From assembly GCA_900199595.1 (NCBI GenBank), contig FZRB01000018.1:1-64000 (forward strand): a stretch of DNA of 64,000 nucleotides, given 5' to 3'. Below are positions 45,214 to 55,077 of this stretch, in pieces. The position numbers and the translations under genes are program-made. The notes under the pieces are model-generated. The model searched no databases. It was not told the origin of the DNA and saw only the letters and a list, made by a program, of their open reading frames with translations. How positions within the stretch are numbered: position 1 is the first letter of the stretch; the number at the start of each line of letters is the position of its first letter. The DNA is from Lachnospiraceae bacterium (GTDB taxonomy: Bacteria; Bacillota; Clostridia; Lachnospirales; Lachnospiraceae).

Positions 45214-46905
45214 TTATTTTTTATAGACGCGACCTCCCCGAAGAATAATCTCAAAGTCATCATGTGACATAGGCTTATCATACAGATACCCCTGTGCCAT
45301 ATCACAACATACTTTCTTCAGAAATTCTGCCTCTCTTTCTGTCTCAACACCTTCTGCAATTATCTTCATACTAAGCTCATCCACCATATGGACAATATTC
45401 TTAATTACTACCTCTGTAGACTGAGCTTCTTCAGATTCATCTATGGATTTTATAAATGACTGATCCAGTTTTATTACATCAACCTTCAGATCCTTAAGCA
45501 GACTGAGAGAAGAATAGCCCGTTCCAAAATCATCAATGGATACCGCTATATTATTCTTCTTCATCTCACTTAAGAACTTTTTCAGTTTATTATAATCCTC
45601 ATAACAGGCAGTCTCTGTAAGCTCTACCTCAATGTATTTGGGATCTATATTGTACAGGCTGATTATAGATAATATACGACTCGAAAAATCATCATTCTTA
45701 AGATGATTCTTAGAAAAATTGACCGATACATTTATGGGCTCTACCCCTCTGTCCAGCCATTCTCTTATATCACGGCAGACAGTTTCAAACACATAAAAAT
45801 CCAGTTCACATATGGTTCCTTCTCTCTCCAGAGTAGGAATAAATGAAAGCGGCGGTATGACTTCTCCTTCACTTACCCATCTTACAAGAGCTTCAGAACC
45901 ACACAGCTTACTATCTTCAAGACTTACCTTAGGCTGATAATAAACAACAAACTCACGATTAACCAGAGCCTTGTTAAAGAAATAAGTAACTCTCTGCTCA
46001 CTCAGTTTCTCTTCTCTCATATCATCAGTGAACCAAATAACATCTTCATTTCCGTGAATCTTAGTCAGTGCCAGTGCCGTGCTTGAATTATTTATAGCTT
46101 CACCCATATTATCATCTTCAGTTATATCGAACAGACCTATCCTGAATGTAAGCTCAACGGTTTTTACCTTACCATCTGTGGTAACCTCAAGAGGAAGAGG
46201 ATTCAGATGATCAATAAATGCATCTACCCTGTCATCCTTCATGACAATAACAAAATTGTCACCCCCCAGACGTCCTATCATTTCTTCCTGAAGCTTGAAG
46301 CTATAAAGATCATCTATAAAACTCCTGAGTATCTTATCTCCCTGCTTCATTCCTATATGTCTGTTTATAAGCTTAAAGCTTTTTATATTTAAAAATGCAA
46401 CAGTATAATCCTGTAGCTTTCCCTGAGCTTTAAGCATTCCCGCTGTTCTCATAAGACCGCTCAAATTTAGCGCACCGGTCATTCCATCTACAAATACCGC
46501 TTTCTTCATGACGCTTGCAAGTCTTGCCCTCTCATAAAGGGCAAAAAAATTAGAACAAAGGAAATACAGATCATCCTTCTCCACATCATTCCATTCATAC
46601 CCCTTTGTAGGATAAGCATTCATGGTTATGGCAACACCGCTTCCCGTCATAAAATCCATCTTGTAAAGAAGCGGTTCATATCCTGACGGAGACTGATACA
46701 GCATTTCTCTGCCTTTAAAACCGACTCTGTCTATCTCGTTCGGACTCGCCTCAATCAAAGCTTCCAGTCTTCCGATAAATAATGAATCAGCTATAGACTG
46801 CATAGACTTTCTTGTATAATCAGCTATATCAGATATCGTACAGTGTTCTGAATCAATCCCCCGAATGAAACTTTTATAATTATCACTGCAAATTCTATCT
46901 ATCAT
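45214..46905 (-). CDS. c-di-GMP phosphodiesterase (EAL) with degenerate GGDEF domain
   Basis: About 563 residues: an N-terminal GAF-like or unclassified sensory region (1-140), a GGDEF domain (about 145-300) and an EAL domain (about 305-560). The GGDEF is probably inactive: the metal aspartates of the usual DIDxFK stretch are replaced (LNIKSFK) and the signature reads GGDNF. The EAL site is intact: EALVRW, SVNFSKNHL, DDFGTGYSS, KLDQSF and AEGVETE. It should therefore degrade c-di-GMP. The ATG at 46905 has GGGGTG upstream and is preferred to a TTG four codons earlier. Confidence 0.9.
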   Translation of the reverse strand: MIDRICSDNYKSFIRGIDSEHCTISDIADYTRKSMQSIADSLFIGRLEALIEASPNEIDRVGFKGREMLYQSPSGYEPLLYKMDFMTGSGVAITMNAYPTKGYEWNDVEKDDLYFLCSNFFALYERARLASVMKKAVFVDGMTGALNLSGLMRTAGMLKAQGKLQDYTVAFLNIKSFKLINRHIGMKQGDKILRSFIDDLYSFKLQEEMIGRLGGDNFVIVMKDDRVDAFIDHLNPLPLEVTTDGKVKTVELTFRIGLFDITEDDNMGEAINNSSTALALTKIHGNEDVIWFTDDMREEKLSEQRVTYFFNKALVNREFVVYYQPKVSLEDSKLCGSEALVRWVSEGEVIPPLSFIPTLEREGTICELDFYVFETVCRDIREWLDRGVEPINVSVNFSKNHLKNDDFSSRILSIISLYNIDPKYIEVELTETACYEDYNKLKKFLSEMKKNNIAVSIDDFGTGYSSLSLLKDLKVDVIKLDQSFIKSIDESEEAQSTEVVIKNIVHMVDELSMKIIAEGVETEREAEFLKKVCCDMAQGYLYDKPMSHDDFEIILRGGRVYKK

Positions 46906-46934
46906 AACGCACCCCAACCCAAAATAGTAACGCT

Positions 46935-46940
46935 ATTATA
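46935..46940 (-). promoter_or_regulatory. Probable -10 element of the EAL-SGNH-GH3 operon
   Basis: TATAAT on the minus strand, 30 nt before the EAL start; the -35 region 17 nt upstream (TTTTTA) is poor. Confidence 0.4.
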
Positions 46941-46990
46941 ACACACTTAATTGGAGATAAAAAGACACTAAAATAATAGAATAATATAAG

Positions 46991-47014
46991 AAAACAGCCA
47001 TTTCAGGCTGTTTT
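46991..47014 (-). terminator. Terminator overlapping the antiporter stop codon
   Basis: On the minus strand AAAACAGCC pairs with GGCTGTTTT around TGAAAT; the stop codon TGA lies within the loop. Followed by CTTATA. Confidence 0.75.
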
Positions 47015-48184
47015 TGAAAGTTCCTCCTTATACAGAAGTTTTAAAAGTATAGGAGTAAGTATTGAGCTTGTAATGATAAGCAGGATAACTGATGTAAAGA
47101 ATTTACTCTCCAACATATCAGCCTCAAGTCCTCTCTTGGCTACAATAAGGGCAACCTCGCCCCTGGTCATCATACCGATACCGACCTTAAGCGCATTTTT
47201 CCCTTTAAAGCCTGTCAGCCATCCTGACACACCACAACCGACTATCTTAGACACAAGTCCTACTATTACAAAGCAAAGTGAAAACAGAAGAATCGTTGTA
47301 TCCAGACTTCTGATATCTGTCTGAAGACCGATGCTGGCAAAAAATACCGGACCAAATATCATATAGGAATTAACATCCATCTTACGATCTATGTATTTCG
47401 AATCATCCAGCGAGCTGAGTATTATTCCGGCCACATACGCTCCGGTAATATCTGCTATTCCAAAATATCTGTCTGCCACATAGGACAGGGCAAGCGCCAG
47501 CGCAAGACCGATTATAGGAATCCTCTGAGTATGAGGATATCTCTCATCTATTTTCTTAAATATCTTGAATATGATTATTCCGACTACAATGGCCAGAACA
47601 AAAAAGCCTGCCGTCCTTAAGATTACATCAGATATTTTATTACTCGGATCCTTGAAGCCTATAACAACAGTAAGTACAAGAATTCCGATTACATCGTCGA
47701 TGATTGCTGCACTTAAGATGGTTGTTCCCGTTTCTTCAGTCAGCTTGCCCAGCTCCTTCAGAACCTGAACAGTAATGCTTACTGAGGTGGCCGTCAGAAT
47801 CGTTCCAATATATATTGCTTTAAGAAAATCAGGACTACCAAGTGGTGCGAAGCCATAGAAACACATATACAGAATAGCACCGCATACAAGGGGAACGAAA
47901 ACACCTGTACATGCTATCAGTGTAGATTTTAAACCGGTCTTTTTCAACTGTGGGATACTTGTTTCCAGCCCGGCACTGAACATTAACAGTACAACACCTA
48001 TCTCTGCAGTTCCTGAAATAAAGTCCGAAGGATGCACCCATTTCAGAAGACTCGGTCCTATCAGAAGACCGGCTATGATTTCGCCTACAACCTGCGGCAT
48101 TTTGAACTTACGTGCAACAAGACCAAAAAACTTAGCTGTGATTATTATAATTGATAAATCCCGAAGAATTCCCAGTTTATCCAT
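47003..48184 (-). CDS. Cation:proton antiporter (CPA2/KefB-like)
   Basis: A 393-residue membrane protein with about 12 helices of the sodium/hydrogen exchanger fold. Helix pairs such as VVGEIIAGLLIGPSLL, AAIIDDVIGILVLT (the DD ion-binding pair region) and MMTRGEVALIV are typical for the CPA2 branch. There is no C-terminal TrkA/RCK domain, so it is an ungated antiporter, for sodium or potassium. It is monocistronic, with a terminator overlapping its 3' end. Confidence 0.92.
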   Translation of the reverse strand: MDKLGILRDLSIIIITAKFFGLVARKFKMPQVVGEIIAGLLIGPSLLKWVHPSDFISGTAEIGVVLLMFSAGLETSIPQLKKTGLKSTLIACTGVFVPLVCGAILYMCFYGFAPLGSPDFLKAIYIGTILTATSVSITVQVLKELGKLTEETGTTILSAAIIDDVIGILVLTVVIGFKDPSNKISDVILRTAGFFVLAIVVGIIIFKIFKKIDERYPHTQRIPIIGLALALALSYVADRYFGIADITGAYVAGIILSSLDDSKYIDRKMDVNSYMIFGPVFFASIGLQTDIRSLDTTILLFSLCFVIVGLVSKIVGCGVSGWLTGFKGKNALKVGIGMMTRGEVALIVAKRGLEADMLESKFFTSVILLIITSSILTPILLKLLYKEELSKTA

Positions 48185-48221
48185 TTTAGATTTTCCCTCT
48201 TTTATAATCCCCGAAAAAAAT

Positions 48222-48246
48222 AAGGGGACATTTATACTGTCCCCTT
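48222..48246 (-). terminator. Terminator of the MacAB-like operon
   Basis: AAGGGGACA pairs with TGTCCCCTT around 7 nt; on the minus strand it ends in ATTTTTTT. Confidence 0.88.
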
Positions 48247-48307
48247 AATATATCACAATATTTTAAAATGTAAAGTATGGTTTTATACATTCTATCTGTT
48301 TGATCAC

Positions 48308-49609
48308 TTATTCGTAACGAAGTGCATCAATCGGGCTGAGCCTTGCTGCTCTTCTGGCCGGATATAGTCCGAACACCACACCAACCAGTGATGAGAACAG
48401 GAATGAAACTATTATTGCCATAATAGGTGGGCTTACTGATACTGTAAGCATGCTGAGGGTTTCATGACTCTGAACTATCATCTTTACTATAACTGAAATA
48501 AGTACTCCGTTAAATAAACCGAGAAGTATTCCCAGTATACCACCTATGGCGCAGATAAGTACTGCTTCTACCAGAAACTGCATTTCTATAACCTTGTTCT
48601 TGGCTCCCAATGCTTTTCTAATACCGATTTCCTTTGTTCTTTCAACTACCGATACCAGCATAATATTCATAACTCCGATACCACCAACTATAAGTGATAT
48701 AGCGGCGATTACCGAAATAGCAGCTGTGATAACATTTAATACAGTATTTATACTCTTAAGCTGTTCCTCAAGGCTTTCTATCCTTACGGTACTCTTTGGA
48801 TCAACACGATTTGACATGGTACGTCTTACATAAGACTTAGTATTTTCCTTAAGAATATCCATGTCAGCACCCGGCTCATTCATAAAATAAAGAATTGGTG
48901 AACCCTGTTCTTCTACAGGAGTATCTGTTATTTCCCAGGCATACTGCATCGGAATTACCAGATCTGTGGTACTGTCTTCTTCCTTAGTACTTGCCTGTCC
49001 CATGCTGATGAGCTGGCTCTGCTTATGCTTATATACTCCGATAATATAAACGGAAATCACATTATCGCTCTTAGTAGTTATCTCCAGTCTCTTTCCGATT
49101 GGATTCTTCATATTACCAAGACCATATTTTACAAAATGGTCAGATACAAGGCACACCTTACGGTTATCCTTGTTATCCTGAATAGTTATATCCCTGCCCA
49201 TGAGGATTTCAACATTATTGGCAACAGCATAGCTTTGAATAGAACCCACTATGTTTATATTTGCTTTTCTGCCATCCTCCTCATATGTAGCCGAATCACT
49301 TCCACCATAAAAAAATGCGGTTGATACCAGACCTTTAAAAGCCCTTTCATAGTTTTCGAGATCTTCTATCGTAAATACACCATCAGTATCTATTCCGTAA
49401 TCCATACTATACCAGTATACTGCCAGCTGATTGGTTCCGGTAAGATCTGAAAATGTTTTCTGGATTGTATCCCGAAGCGAACTGCCTATGGTCGATATTG
49501 TAATAACTGCGCTGATACCGATAATAATACCAAGCATAGTAAGTATCGAACGCATTTTATTTGATTTAACGCACGACCAGGCGAGACGGAGGTTTTCACT
49601 AAAATTCAT
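48308..49609 (-). CDS. ABC transporter permease (MacB type)
   Basis: About 433 residues: an N-terminal membrane helix after the LAWSCVKSNKMRS start, a large extracellular MacB_PCD-type domain (about 45-280) and three C-terminal helices with the FtsX core (IGIRKALGAKNKVI coupling segment). MacB-type proteins do mechanical work across the membrane to export peptides, lipids or drugs together with an adaptor. The ATG at 49609, with AAGGAGGTG 8 nt upstream, overlaps the 3' end of the ATPase gene. Confidence 0.92.
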   Translation of the reverse strand: MNFSENLRLAWSCVKSNKMRSILTMLGIIIGISAVITISTIGSSLRDTIQKTFSDLTGTNQLAVYWYSMDYGIDTDGVFTIEDLENYERAFKGLVSTAFFYGGSDSATYEEDGRKANINIVGSIQSYAVANNVEILMGRDITIQDNKDNRKVCLVSDHFVKYGLGNMKNPIGKRLEITTKSDNVISVYIIGVYKHKQSQLISMGQASTKEEDSTTDLVIPMQYAWEITDTPVEEQGSPILYFMNEPGADMDILKENTKSYVRRTMSNRVDPKSTVRIESLEEQLKSINTVLNVITAAISVIAAISLIVGGIGVMNIMLVSVVERTKEIGIRKALGAKNKVIEMQFLVEAVLICAIGGILGILLGLFNGVLISVIVKMIVQSHETLSMLTVSVSPPIMAIIVSFLFSSLVGVVFGLYPARRAARLSPIDALRYE

Positions 49610-50420
49610 TAACAGCACCTCCTTCTGTATTTTCTATGTCTTCAGCTGTATGACTCGTTGTTTCGTAATGCATCTTATTCGCATTCGGATCATTACGTCT
49701 CGCATCACGTTTCAGCTTAAACAATTCATTCTTTTCATCAGAAATAATGTAACCATCACTTATGGTCACTATTCTCTGAGTCTCTGCAGCAAGCTCCTTA
49801 CTGTGGGTTATAAGCACGATGGTTTTTCCCTGTTCATCATGCAGTTTATGGAAAATATCCATAATAAGATGACCGGTCTTTGAGTCAAGGGCTCCCGTCG
49901 GCTCATCGGCAAGTATGATAGATGGCTCACATGCCAGAGCTCTTGCTATTGCAACTCTCTGATTCTGTCCACCGGACAGCTCATTTGCCTTATGCTTATA
50001 TCTGTCACCCATTCCCACCATTTCGAGCAGTTCCATGGCTCTTTCACGGCGTTCTCTTCTTGACAAGCCGCTATACATAAGCGGTACCTCTACATTTTCC
50101 ACGGCAGAGATTCTTGGAATCATGTAAGCACTCTGAAAAACAAAGCCTATCTCCTGATTTCTGATCTCACTTAAATAATCATCATCCATCTCGGATATAT
50201 CTTCGCCGCTCAGAAAATATTTACCTGAGGTAGGGCGATCCAGAGCACCAATAATGTTCATCATTGTAGACTTTCCGGAACCTGATTCACCTACCAGAGA
50301 TACAAACTCACCGGTTTTCACCGTGAGGTCTATATCATGAAGTATATGCAGCTCATTTTCCTGACCTTCATAATATTTCTTGTTGATGTGCTGCATTTCA
50401 ATTACTGTTCTTTCTTCCAA
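49599..50420 (-). CDS. ABC transporter ATP-binding protein (MacB/LolD type)
   Basis: This 273-residue ATPase has Walker A GESGSGKST, signature LSGGQNQR and Walker B IILADEPTGALD, and resembles the LolD/MacB branch (MNIIGALDRPTSG, IGFVFQSAYMIP). The C-terminal about 45 residues are an extra charged tail. It starts at TTG with AGGAGAT upstream; the first ATG eight codons later has no good site. It lies 13 nt after the adaptor gene. Confidence 0.92.
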   Translation of the reverse strand: MEERTVIEMQHINKKYYEGQENELHILHDIDLTVKTGEFVSLVGESGSGKSTMMNIIGALDRPTSGKYFLSGEDISEMDDDYLSEIRNQEIGFVFQSAYMIPRISAVENVEVPLMYSGLSRRERRERAMELLEMVGMGDRYKHKANELSGGQNQRVAIARALACEPSIILADEPTGALDSKTGHLIMDIFHKLHDEQGKTIVLITHSKELAAETQRIVTISDGYIISDEKNELFKLKRDARRNDPNANKMHYETTSHTAEDIENTEGGAVNEF

Positions 50421-50433
50421 ATCAGCACATCTC

Positions 50434-51957
50434 CTATTCTGATATCTTAACTATCGATCCCTCGGTTATTGTATCCGGATAGCATATTACCTTGTCGCCT
50501 TCCTCGAGATCTCCACCTGTTATTTCTGTATAATAATCTCCTGTTTCACCGGTCTCTATATCAACTCTTGTTGCCATACAGATTCCGCTGCCCTGATCCT
50601 TTGCGATATATACATATTCCTTGCCGTCTTCATCCTCCATGATGGCAGTATAAGGAACGGCCATAACGCTTATTTCATTTCCTGTAGCAATCTTAACCTT
50701 TATCTTCATTCCGAGAAGAAGCTTCTCGAATTCATTTATATCTATAACTACTTTATATGACTGATTGTCAGTCTGCGCACCTGAAAGAGCATTCAGCTGA
50801 TCTGTTTCTGCTTCTCCTGAAACAAAATCTATTACCTTGGATACCTTACCCTTTCCACTTACCTCTTCTATGGAACCGTTTGAGATAATAGCATCCATGC
50901 CTTCATCCATTTTAAAGATATCTCTTTCTTTTATATCTACAGTTACAGAAAGGTTCTGATCATTTTCTATCTGAAGAATAACTCCACTTGGAACCAGACC
51001 TTCTGTTGCACTGACTGAAGTTACTATTCCATCCTGATCGGCTTTTATTATAGTCTTTTCCTTCATGACGTAATAATTTGCCAGCTCTGTAGCTATTGCA
51101 GAATAAGTTGATACATTTGAATGTGTCATCTCATTGGAATTCTCTGCAGATGCAACAGCATCTATCTGTCCATCTACGGTCTGATCATAGCCATCCATTG
51201 CTGTTTCATAGGCCACCTGCTTTTCTTTCATTGCAAGCTCTGCTGCATCCATAACCTTCTTAGCTGCAGTAACTTCATCACTACTCTTCTTTAAAGCATC
51301 AGTATTTGTAGCCTTTGATTTCTTCTTAAGTTTCTTGGCAGCCTTCTTATATGCCTTTTCAGCCTTTTCATAATCTTCCTTGGCATCCTCATAGGCTTCC
51401 TGTGCATCATCCACACTATCTTCAGCTCTGGATACAGTTCTTGCAGATGAATTGATTGCCTGACTAAGCTGTCTGTCTGCTATTTCAAGCTCCTTTGCCT
51501 GACGTCTGTCTTCATCAGATGCCTGAGCCTCGAGAGCCTCTATTCTCTCATCAATATCCTTATCATCTATAACGCAGACAGTGTCACCCTTTTTGACTCT
51601 GTCACCTACATCAACCTTTATCTCTTTGATAGGGTACTGAAGCGTAGTAACCACACTTTGTACCTCACGGCTTGCTACAACTCCTGTACTGTTTATATAG
51701 GTAGTCATATCCTGCTTCTTATATTCTTCGACAAGAGTTTCGTTACCTAGAGAATCTGTTGCCTTCTTCATAACATTACTAAAGCCGTAAACAGCCGCAC
51801 CGGCAATAGCCAGCACAACAACTACTATAATAATTATTATAACGGGCTTTCCTTTTTTCTTTGAACCCTTCTTCCTGCCGTATTTTTCATCCCATGAAAT
51901 CTTCTTATCAGCAGCTGTTTCGTTTAATCCATTGTTTGAAACATTTGTTTCTTCCAT
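50434..51957 (-). CDS. Efflux periplasmic-adaptor-like (HlyD/MacA) membrane fusion protein
   Basis: About 507 residues. A short cytoplasmic start is followed by a membrane helix (about 40-62), the first lipoyl half (GVVASREVQSV), a long alpha-helical hairpin rich in Lys, Ala and Asp (about 140-280), the second half (IIKADQDGIVTSV) and beta-barrel domains. Its partners are the ATPase and permease downstream. The coiled-coil stretch DEDRRQAKELEIADRQL and the AYKKAAKKLKKKSKA segment show the hairpin clearly. ATG at 51957 is chosen; GGAGG lies 5 nt upstream, and a GTG four codons earlier sits on that site. Confidence 0.9.
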   Translation of the reverse strand: MEETNVSNNGLNETAADKKISWDEKYGRKKGSKKKGKPVIIIIIVVVVLAIAGAAVYGFSNVMKKATDSLGNETLVEEYKKQDMTTYINSTGVVASREVQSVVTTLQYPIKEIKVDVGDRVKKGDTVCVIDDKDIDERIEALEAQASDEDRRQAKELEIADRQLSQAINSSARTVSRAEDSVDDAQEAYEDAKEDYEKAEKAYKKAAKKLKKKSKATNTDALKKSSDEVTAAKKVMDAAELAMKEKQVAYETAMDGYDQTVDGQIDAVASAENSNEMTHSNVSTYSAIATELANYYVMKEKTIIKADQDGIVTSVSATEGLVPSGVILQIENDQNLSVTVDIKERDIFKMDEGMDAIISNGSIEEVSGKGKVSKVIDFVSGEAETDQLNALSGAQTDNQSYKVVIDINEFEKLLLGMKIKVKIATGNEISVMAVPYTAIMEDEDGKEYVYIAKDQGSGICMATRVDIETGETGDYYTEITGGDLEEGDKVICYPDTITEGSIVKISE

Positions 51958-52036
51958 TGTTTCCTCCACTATCTTTCAAAGGCGCATTGATCAACATAAA
52001 GTTATATATTGTGACACTTTTATCATTATCTCGGTT

Positions 52037-52066
52037 AGTATAACAAATGACTATCCGTAATTACAA
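52037..52066 (-). promoter_or_regulatory. Promoter of the MacAB-like operon
   Basis: On the minus strand TTGTAA (52066-52061), 18 nt, TATACT (52042-52037), 80 nt before the adaptor start and directly after the HAD gene stop. Confidence 0.6.
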
Positions 52067-52076
52067 TATAGTTTCC

Positions 52077-52733
52077 TTAAGATTTCCTTAAAAAATCAAC
52101 GACGTCAGGAAGTGAATCCAGAATCACAGAAGCCTTATCCCTCATCTCGTCGTCTGGCTTCAGTATGTCGGGAACCATAATAGAAAACATGCCTGCAGCA
52201 TATGCCGCTCTCACGCCATTGAAAGAGTCCTCTATTACGATACATTTTTCAGGTTCAACCCCAAGGCACTCAGCAGCTTTTAAAAAAATGTCAGGATTCG
52301 GCTTACTTTTTTCAACCATATCGCCACAGATGATCTCATCGAAAAACTCAAGAAATCCTGCCTGCTTAAGCTCTCTGGTAACCCCTTCCTTTTTTGTTGA
52401 GGATGCAATTGCTATCCTGTATCCCTCCTGTTTAAGATATGTCAGAATCTCCTGAACCCCGGGTTTCACGGGAGTCTTCTCCTCGAATCTTGTTTTGAAA
52501 AGCACATCCACCTCACTTCTGAATTTATCCAGTGGAAAATCTCTTCCGAAGATATCATACATTATTTCAGCAGAAGCTTCGCTGTTAATACCTATACATT
52601 TGAAACAGGCCTCTTCAACATTTTTCAGGTTATACTTATTACCTACTTCAACACAGGAATCGATATACAGCTTCTCCGTATCGAAGATAACTCCGTCCAT
52701 ATCAAAAATCACAGCTTCTTTATTGTTTATCAT
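52077..52733 (-). CDS. HAD superfamily phosphatase (beta-phosphoglucomutase-like)
   Basis: This 218-residue enzyme has the HAD motifs: nucleophile pair in FDMDGVIFDTE, the threonine/serine in IASSTKK, the lysine in KPNPDIFLKA and the acidic pair in VIEDSFNGV. A helical cap sits between motif I and II. Relatives are beta-phosphoglucomutases and small phosphatases; the substrate is unclear. It follows proA closely (15 nt) and may share its transcript. Confidence 0.92.
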   Translation of the reverse strand: MINNKEAVIFDMDGVIFDTEKLYIDSCVEVGNKYNLKNVEEACFKCIGINSEASAEIMYDIFGRDFPLDKFRSEVDVLFKTRFEEKTPVKPGVQEILTYLKQEGYRIAIASSTKKEGVTRELKQAGFLEFFDEIICGDMVEKSKPNPDIFLKAAECLGVEPEKCIVIEDSFNGVRAAYAAGMFSIMVPDILKPDDEMRDKASVILDSLPDVVDFLRKS

Positions 52734-52748
52734 GTATTCTCCTATTTT

Positions 52749-54044
52749 TTATAAGTCTTTAAAGTGAAAACTCTTCTTTCCGGTTGCATAGTCGCCGACT
52801 ATCTGACCGTTTCCGCAAAGTCTGTATTTATAGGTTACGAGCCCCTCAAGTCCCACAGGTCCTCTGGCATGAATCTTACTGGTACTGATTCCTACCTCAG
52901 CGCCGAAGCCATATCTGAAGCCATCGGCAAATCTAGTGGAGCAGTTAAGATATACTCCTGCAGAATCCACCAGCTGAAGGAATCTTTCAGCAGTTTCCTT
53001 ATTCTCGGTAATAATACTGTCAGTATGATGGGATCCTCTGGTATTTATATGATCTATCGCTTCATCTACGCCATCAACCAGCTTTGCAGATACTATAAGA
53101 GCAAGATATTCCTTAAACTCTGATTCATCTATTGTTTCATAGTTATATCTGTTACTATCATCCGAAAGTAAATCTGTTACTTCCTTAGTACCTCTGAGCT
53201 TGACACCATTTTCCTTAAGTGCTTCAGCAAGCCTTGGTAAAAACTCCCCGGCTATATCTCTATGAATAAGCAGAGTTTCAACAGCATTACAGGCAGCTGT
53301 ATACTGAATCTTTGCGTCAATTATTATAGGGATGGCCTTTTCAAAATCAGCATCCTTATCAACATATATATGACATATACCGTCAGCATGCCCCATAACA
53401 GGGATACGGGTATTGTTCATGATGTACTGGACGAATTTGTTTGAACCACGTGGTATCAGAAGGTCTACCAGACCATCACAGGTGAGCAGTTCATCTATCT
53501 CATTATGCTGTTCAACCTGAAGCATACAGCCCTCAGGTAATCCGGCTTCGAGAACAGCACTGTATATAATTTCAAAAAGAATTCTGTTGGTAAATGTGGT
53601 CTCTTTACCTCCCTTCAGAACAGGACAGTTACCACTTCTGATACAAAGCGAAGATATCTGAACCAGCGCATCGGGACGTGCTTCGAAGATTACTCCGATA
53701 ACTCCGATAGGTGTAGCAATTCTTGTAAGTCTTAAATTCTCATCAAGCTCTCTGTCAAGAGTTACCTTTCCGATAGGGTCTTCAAGCTGTATCAGCTGAT
53801 TGATACCGGCCACCACATCAGCAAGCTTTCCCTCGTTAAATTTAAGTCTCTTTACGATCTGCTCTGCGACACCATTTTCAGCTGCAGCATCAAGATCCTT
53901 TTTATTCTCGGCAAAAATTTCCGCCTGTCTTTCCTGCAGTCTCTCTGCCACAAGCTTAAGAGCTGCGCATCTTGTTTCATTACTTGTTGCAGCAACCAAT
54001 GGTGCAACAGATTTCATTTTTCTTACTTCATCTTTTACTATCAT
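52749..54044 (-). CDS. proA: Glutamate-5-semialdehyde dehydrogenase (gamma-glutamyl phosphate reductase)
   Basis: ProA reduces gamma-glutamyl phosphate to glutamate semialdehyde in proline synthesis using NADPH. The aldehyde-dehydrogenase-like fold shows IGVIGVIFEARPD, LIPRGSNKFVQYI, VMGHADGICHIYVD with its active-site cysteine and the C-terminal HARGPVGLEGLVTYKY, all ProA hallmarks; 431 residues is normal. The usual partner proB is not next to it in this window. Confidence 0.96.
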   Translation of the reverse strand: MIVKDEVRKMKSVAPLVAATSNETRCAALKLVAERLQERQAEIFAENKKDLDAAAENGVAEQIVKRLKFNEGKLADVVAGINQLIQLEDPIGKVTLDRELDENLRLTRIATPIGVIGVIFEARPDALVQISSLCIRSGNCPVLKGGKETTFTNRILFEIIYSAVLEAGLPEGCMLQVEQHNEIDELLTCDGLVDLLIPRGSNKFVQYIMNNTRIPVMGHADGICHIYVDKDADFEKAIPIIIDAKIQYTAACNAVETLLIHRDIAGEFLPRLAEALKENGVKLRGTKEVTDLLSDDSNRYNYETIDESEFKEYLALIVSAKLVDGVDEAIDHINTRGSHHTDSIITENKETAERFLQLVDSAGVYLNCSTRFADGFRYGFGAEVGISTSKIHARGPVGLEGLVTYKYRLCGNGQIVGDYATGKKSFHFKDL

Positions 54045-54118
54045 ACCTTGTACCTCGTTTTCAATTCTATATAAGCATTTCTTCTTTCAAAATATACTTT
54101 TATATGTTGAAGTGTCTA

Positions 54119-54946
54119 TTAAATAAAGTTACTAATATACGGAGCCAGTCCGTCATTATTATTATCTTTCTCTGTTATTACATCCGCAGCCAGCTTTATC
54201 TTATCATCACCATTTATCATGGCTATTCCAAGGCCTGCCGCCGATACCATAGATGAATCATTATCAGCATCACCGGCTGCCATGGTATTTCCGGGTTTTA
54301 TTTCCAGATAGTCTGCCAGCCACCTGAGGGCACTTCCCTTGCCGGACCCCTTTGGAATCAGTTCCAGATAGTACTCATTTGAATACATCAGCTCCAGGCT
54401 GTCACCATACAGCCTTTCTATCTCTCTTCTGAAATCCTCCTGCTTCTCATGATCATGAAGTTCAATACAGATCATCTTACAGAGCGGCTTATCCATAAAT
54501 CTTCCTATATCATCACATACAATTACAGGCGTTTTTATGACCTTTCTGTAGTACTCAACACATTCATTATAATCGACTGTTAGTATAAAATCGTCATTAT
54601 AGGTATGGACATGAATTCCACGATCCCTGGCCAGCTTCAGGATCTCCAATCCCATTTTTACATCTATCCCAGTGCGGTAAACTGTCTTCTTATTATCCAC
54701 ATCATATATCTGCCCACCGTTAAATGCTATAACAAAGCTTCCCGGCAGCTTTACCCCAAGGCCATCATATACAGACCTTGCACTGTTAATGTCTCTTCCC
54801 GTGCATATGGCGAATACATTTCCTGCAGAAACAAACTCCGTGAGTGCCGAAATAGTCTCGGGAGTTATTATTTTCTGATCATTCAGGATCGTTCCATCCA
54901 GATCAGTAAGAAAGAGTTTTTGGTTGTTAGTTATATTTGTTTTCAT
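54119..54946 (-). CDS. Cof-type HAD hydrolase
   Basis: A 275-residue HAD phosphatase of the Cof/YidA group: LTDLDGTILN holds the nucleophile, ICTGRD is motif II, and GKGSALRWLADYL with AAGDADNDSSM closes the site. The C2B cap lies in the middle. Cof proteins dephosphorylate sugar phosphates, FMN or pyridoxal phosphate. It lies upstream of proA with a 74-nt gap, so it may be separately transcribed. Confidence 0.92.
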   Translation of the reverse strand: MKTNITNNQKLFLTDLDGTILNDQKIITPETISALTEFVSAGNVFAICTGRDINSARSVYDGLGVKLPGSFVIAFNGGQIYDVDNKKTVYRTGIDVKMGLEILKLARDRGIHVHTYNDDFILTVDYNECVEYYRKVIKTPVIVCDDIGRFMDKPLCKMICIELHDHEKQEDFRREIERLYGDSLELMYSNEYYLELIPKGSGKGSALRWLADYLEIKPGNTMAAGDADNDSSMVSAAGLGIAMINGDDKIKLAADVITEKDNNNDGLAPYISNFI

Positions 54947-55077
54947 GATTATCTTACTATGATTATTTAATAATTTTTTGACTTATATCCCAAATAATGT
55001 ATGATGTCCTTACCAAGGCAGAACATACACATCATCTTACAACAGTTAGGGGACAGGTGTCAAATCAACCAGAGCAC

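Noticed and set aside
48308-51957. Bacitracin-type (BceAB) resistance system
   Set aside because: The presence of a HlyD/MacA-like adaptor and the MacB-type outer domain fit a MacAB-like exporter, not BceAB; no BceRS pair is adjacent.
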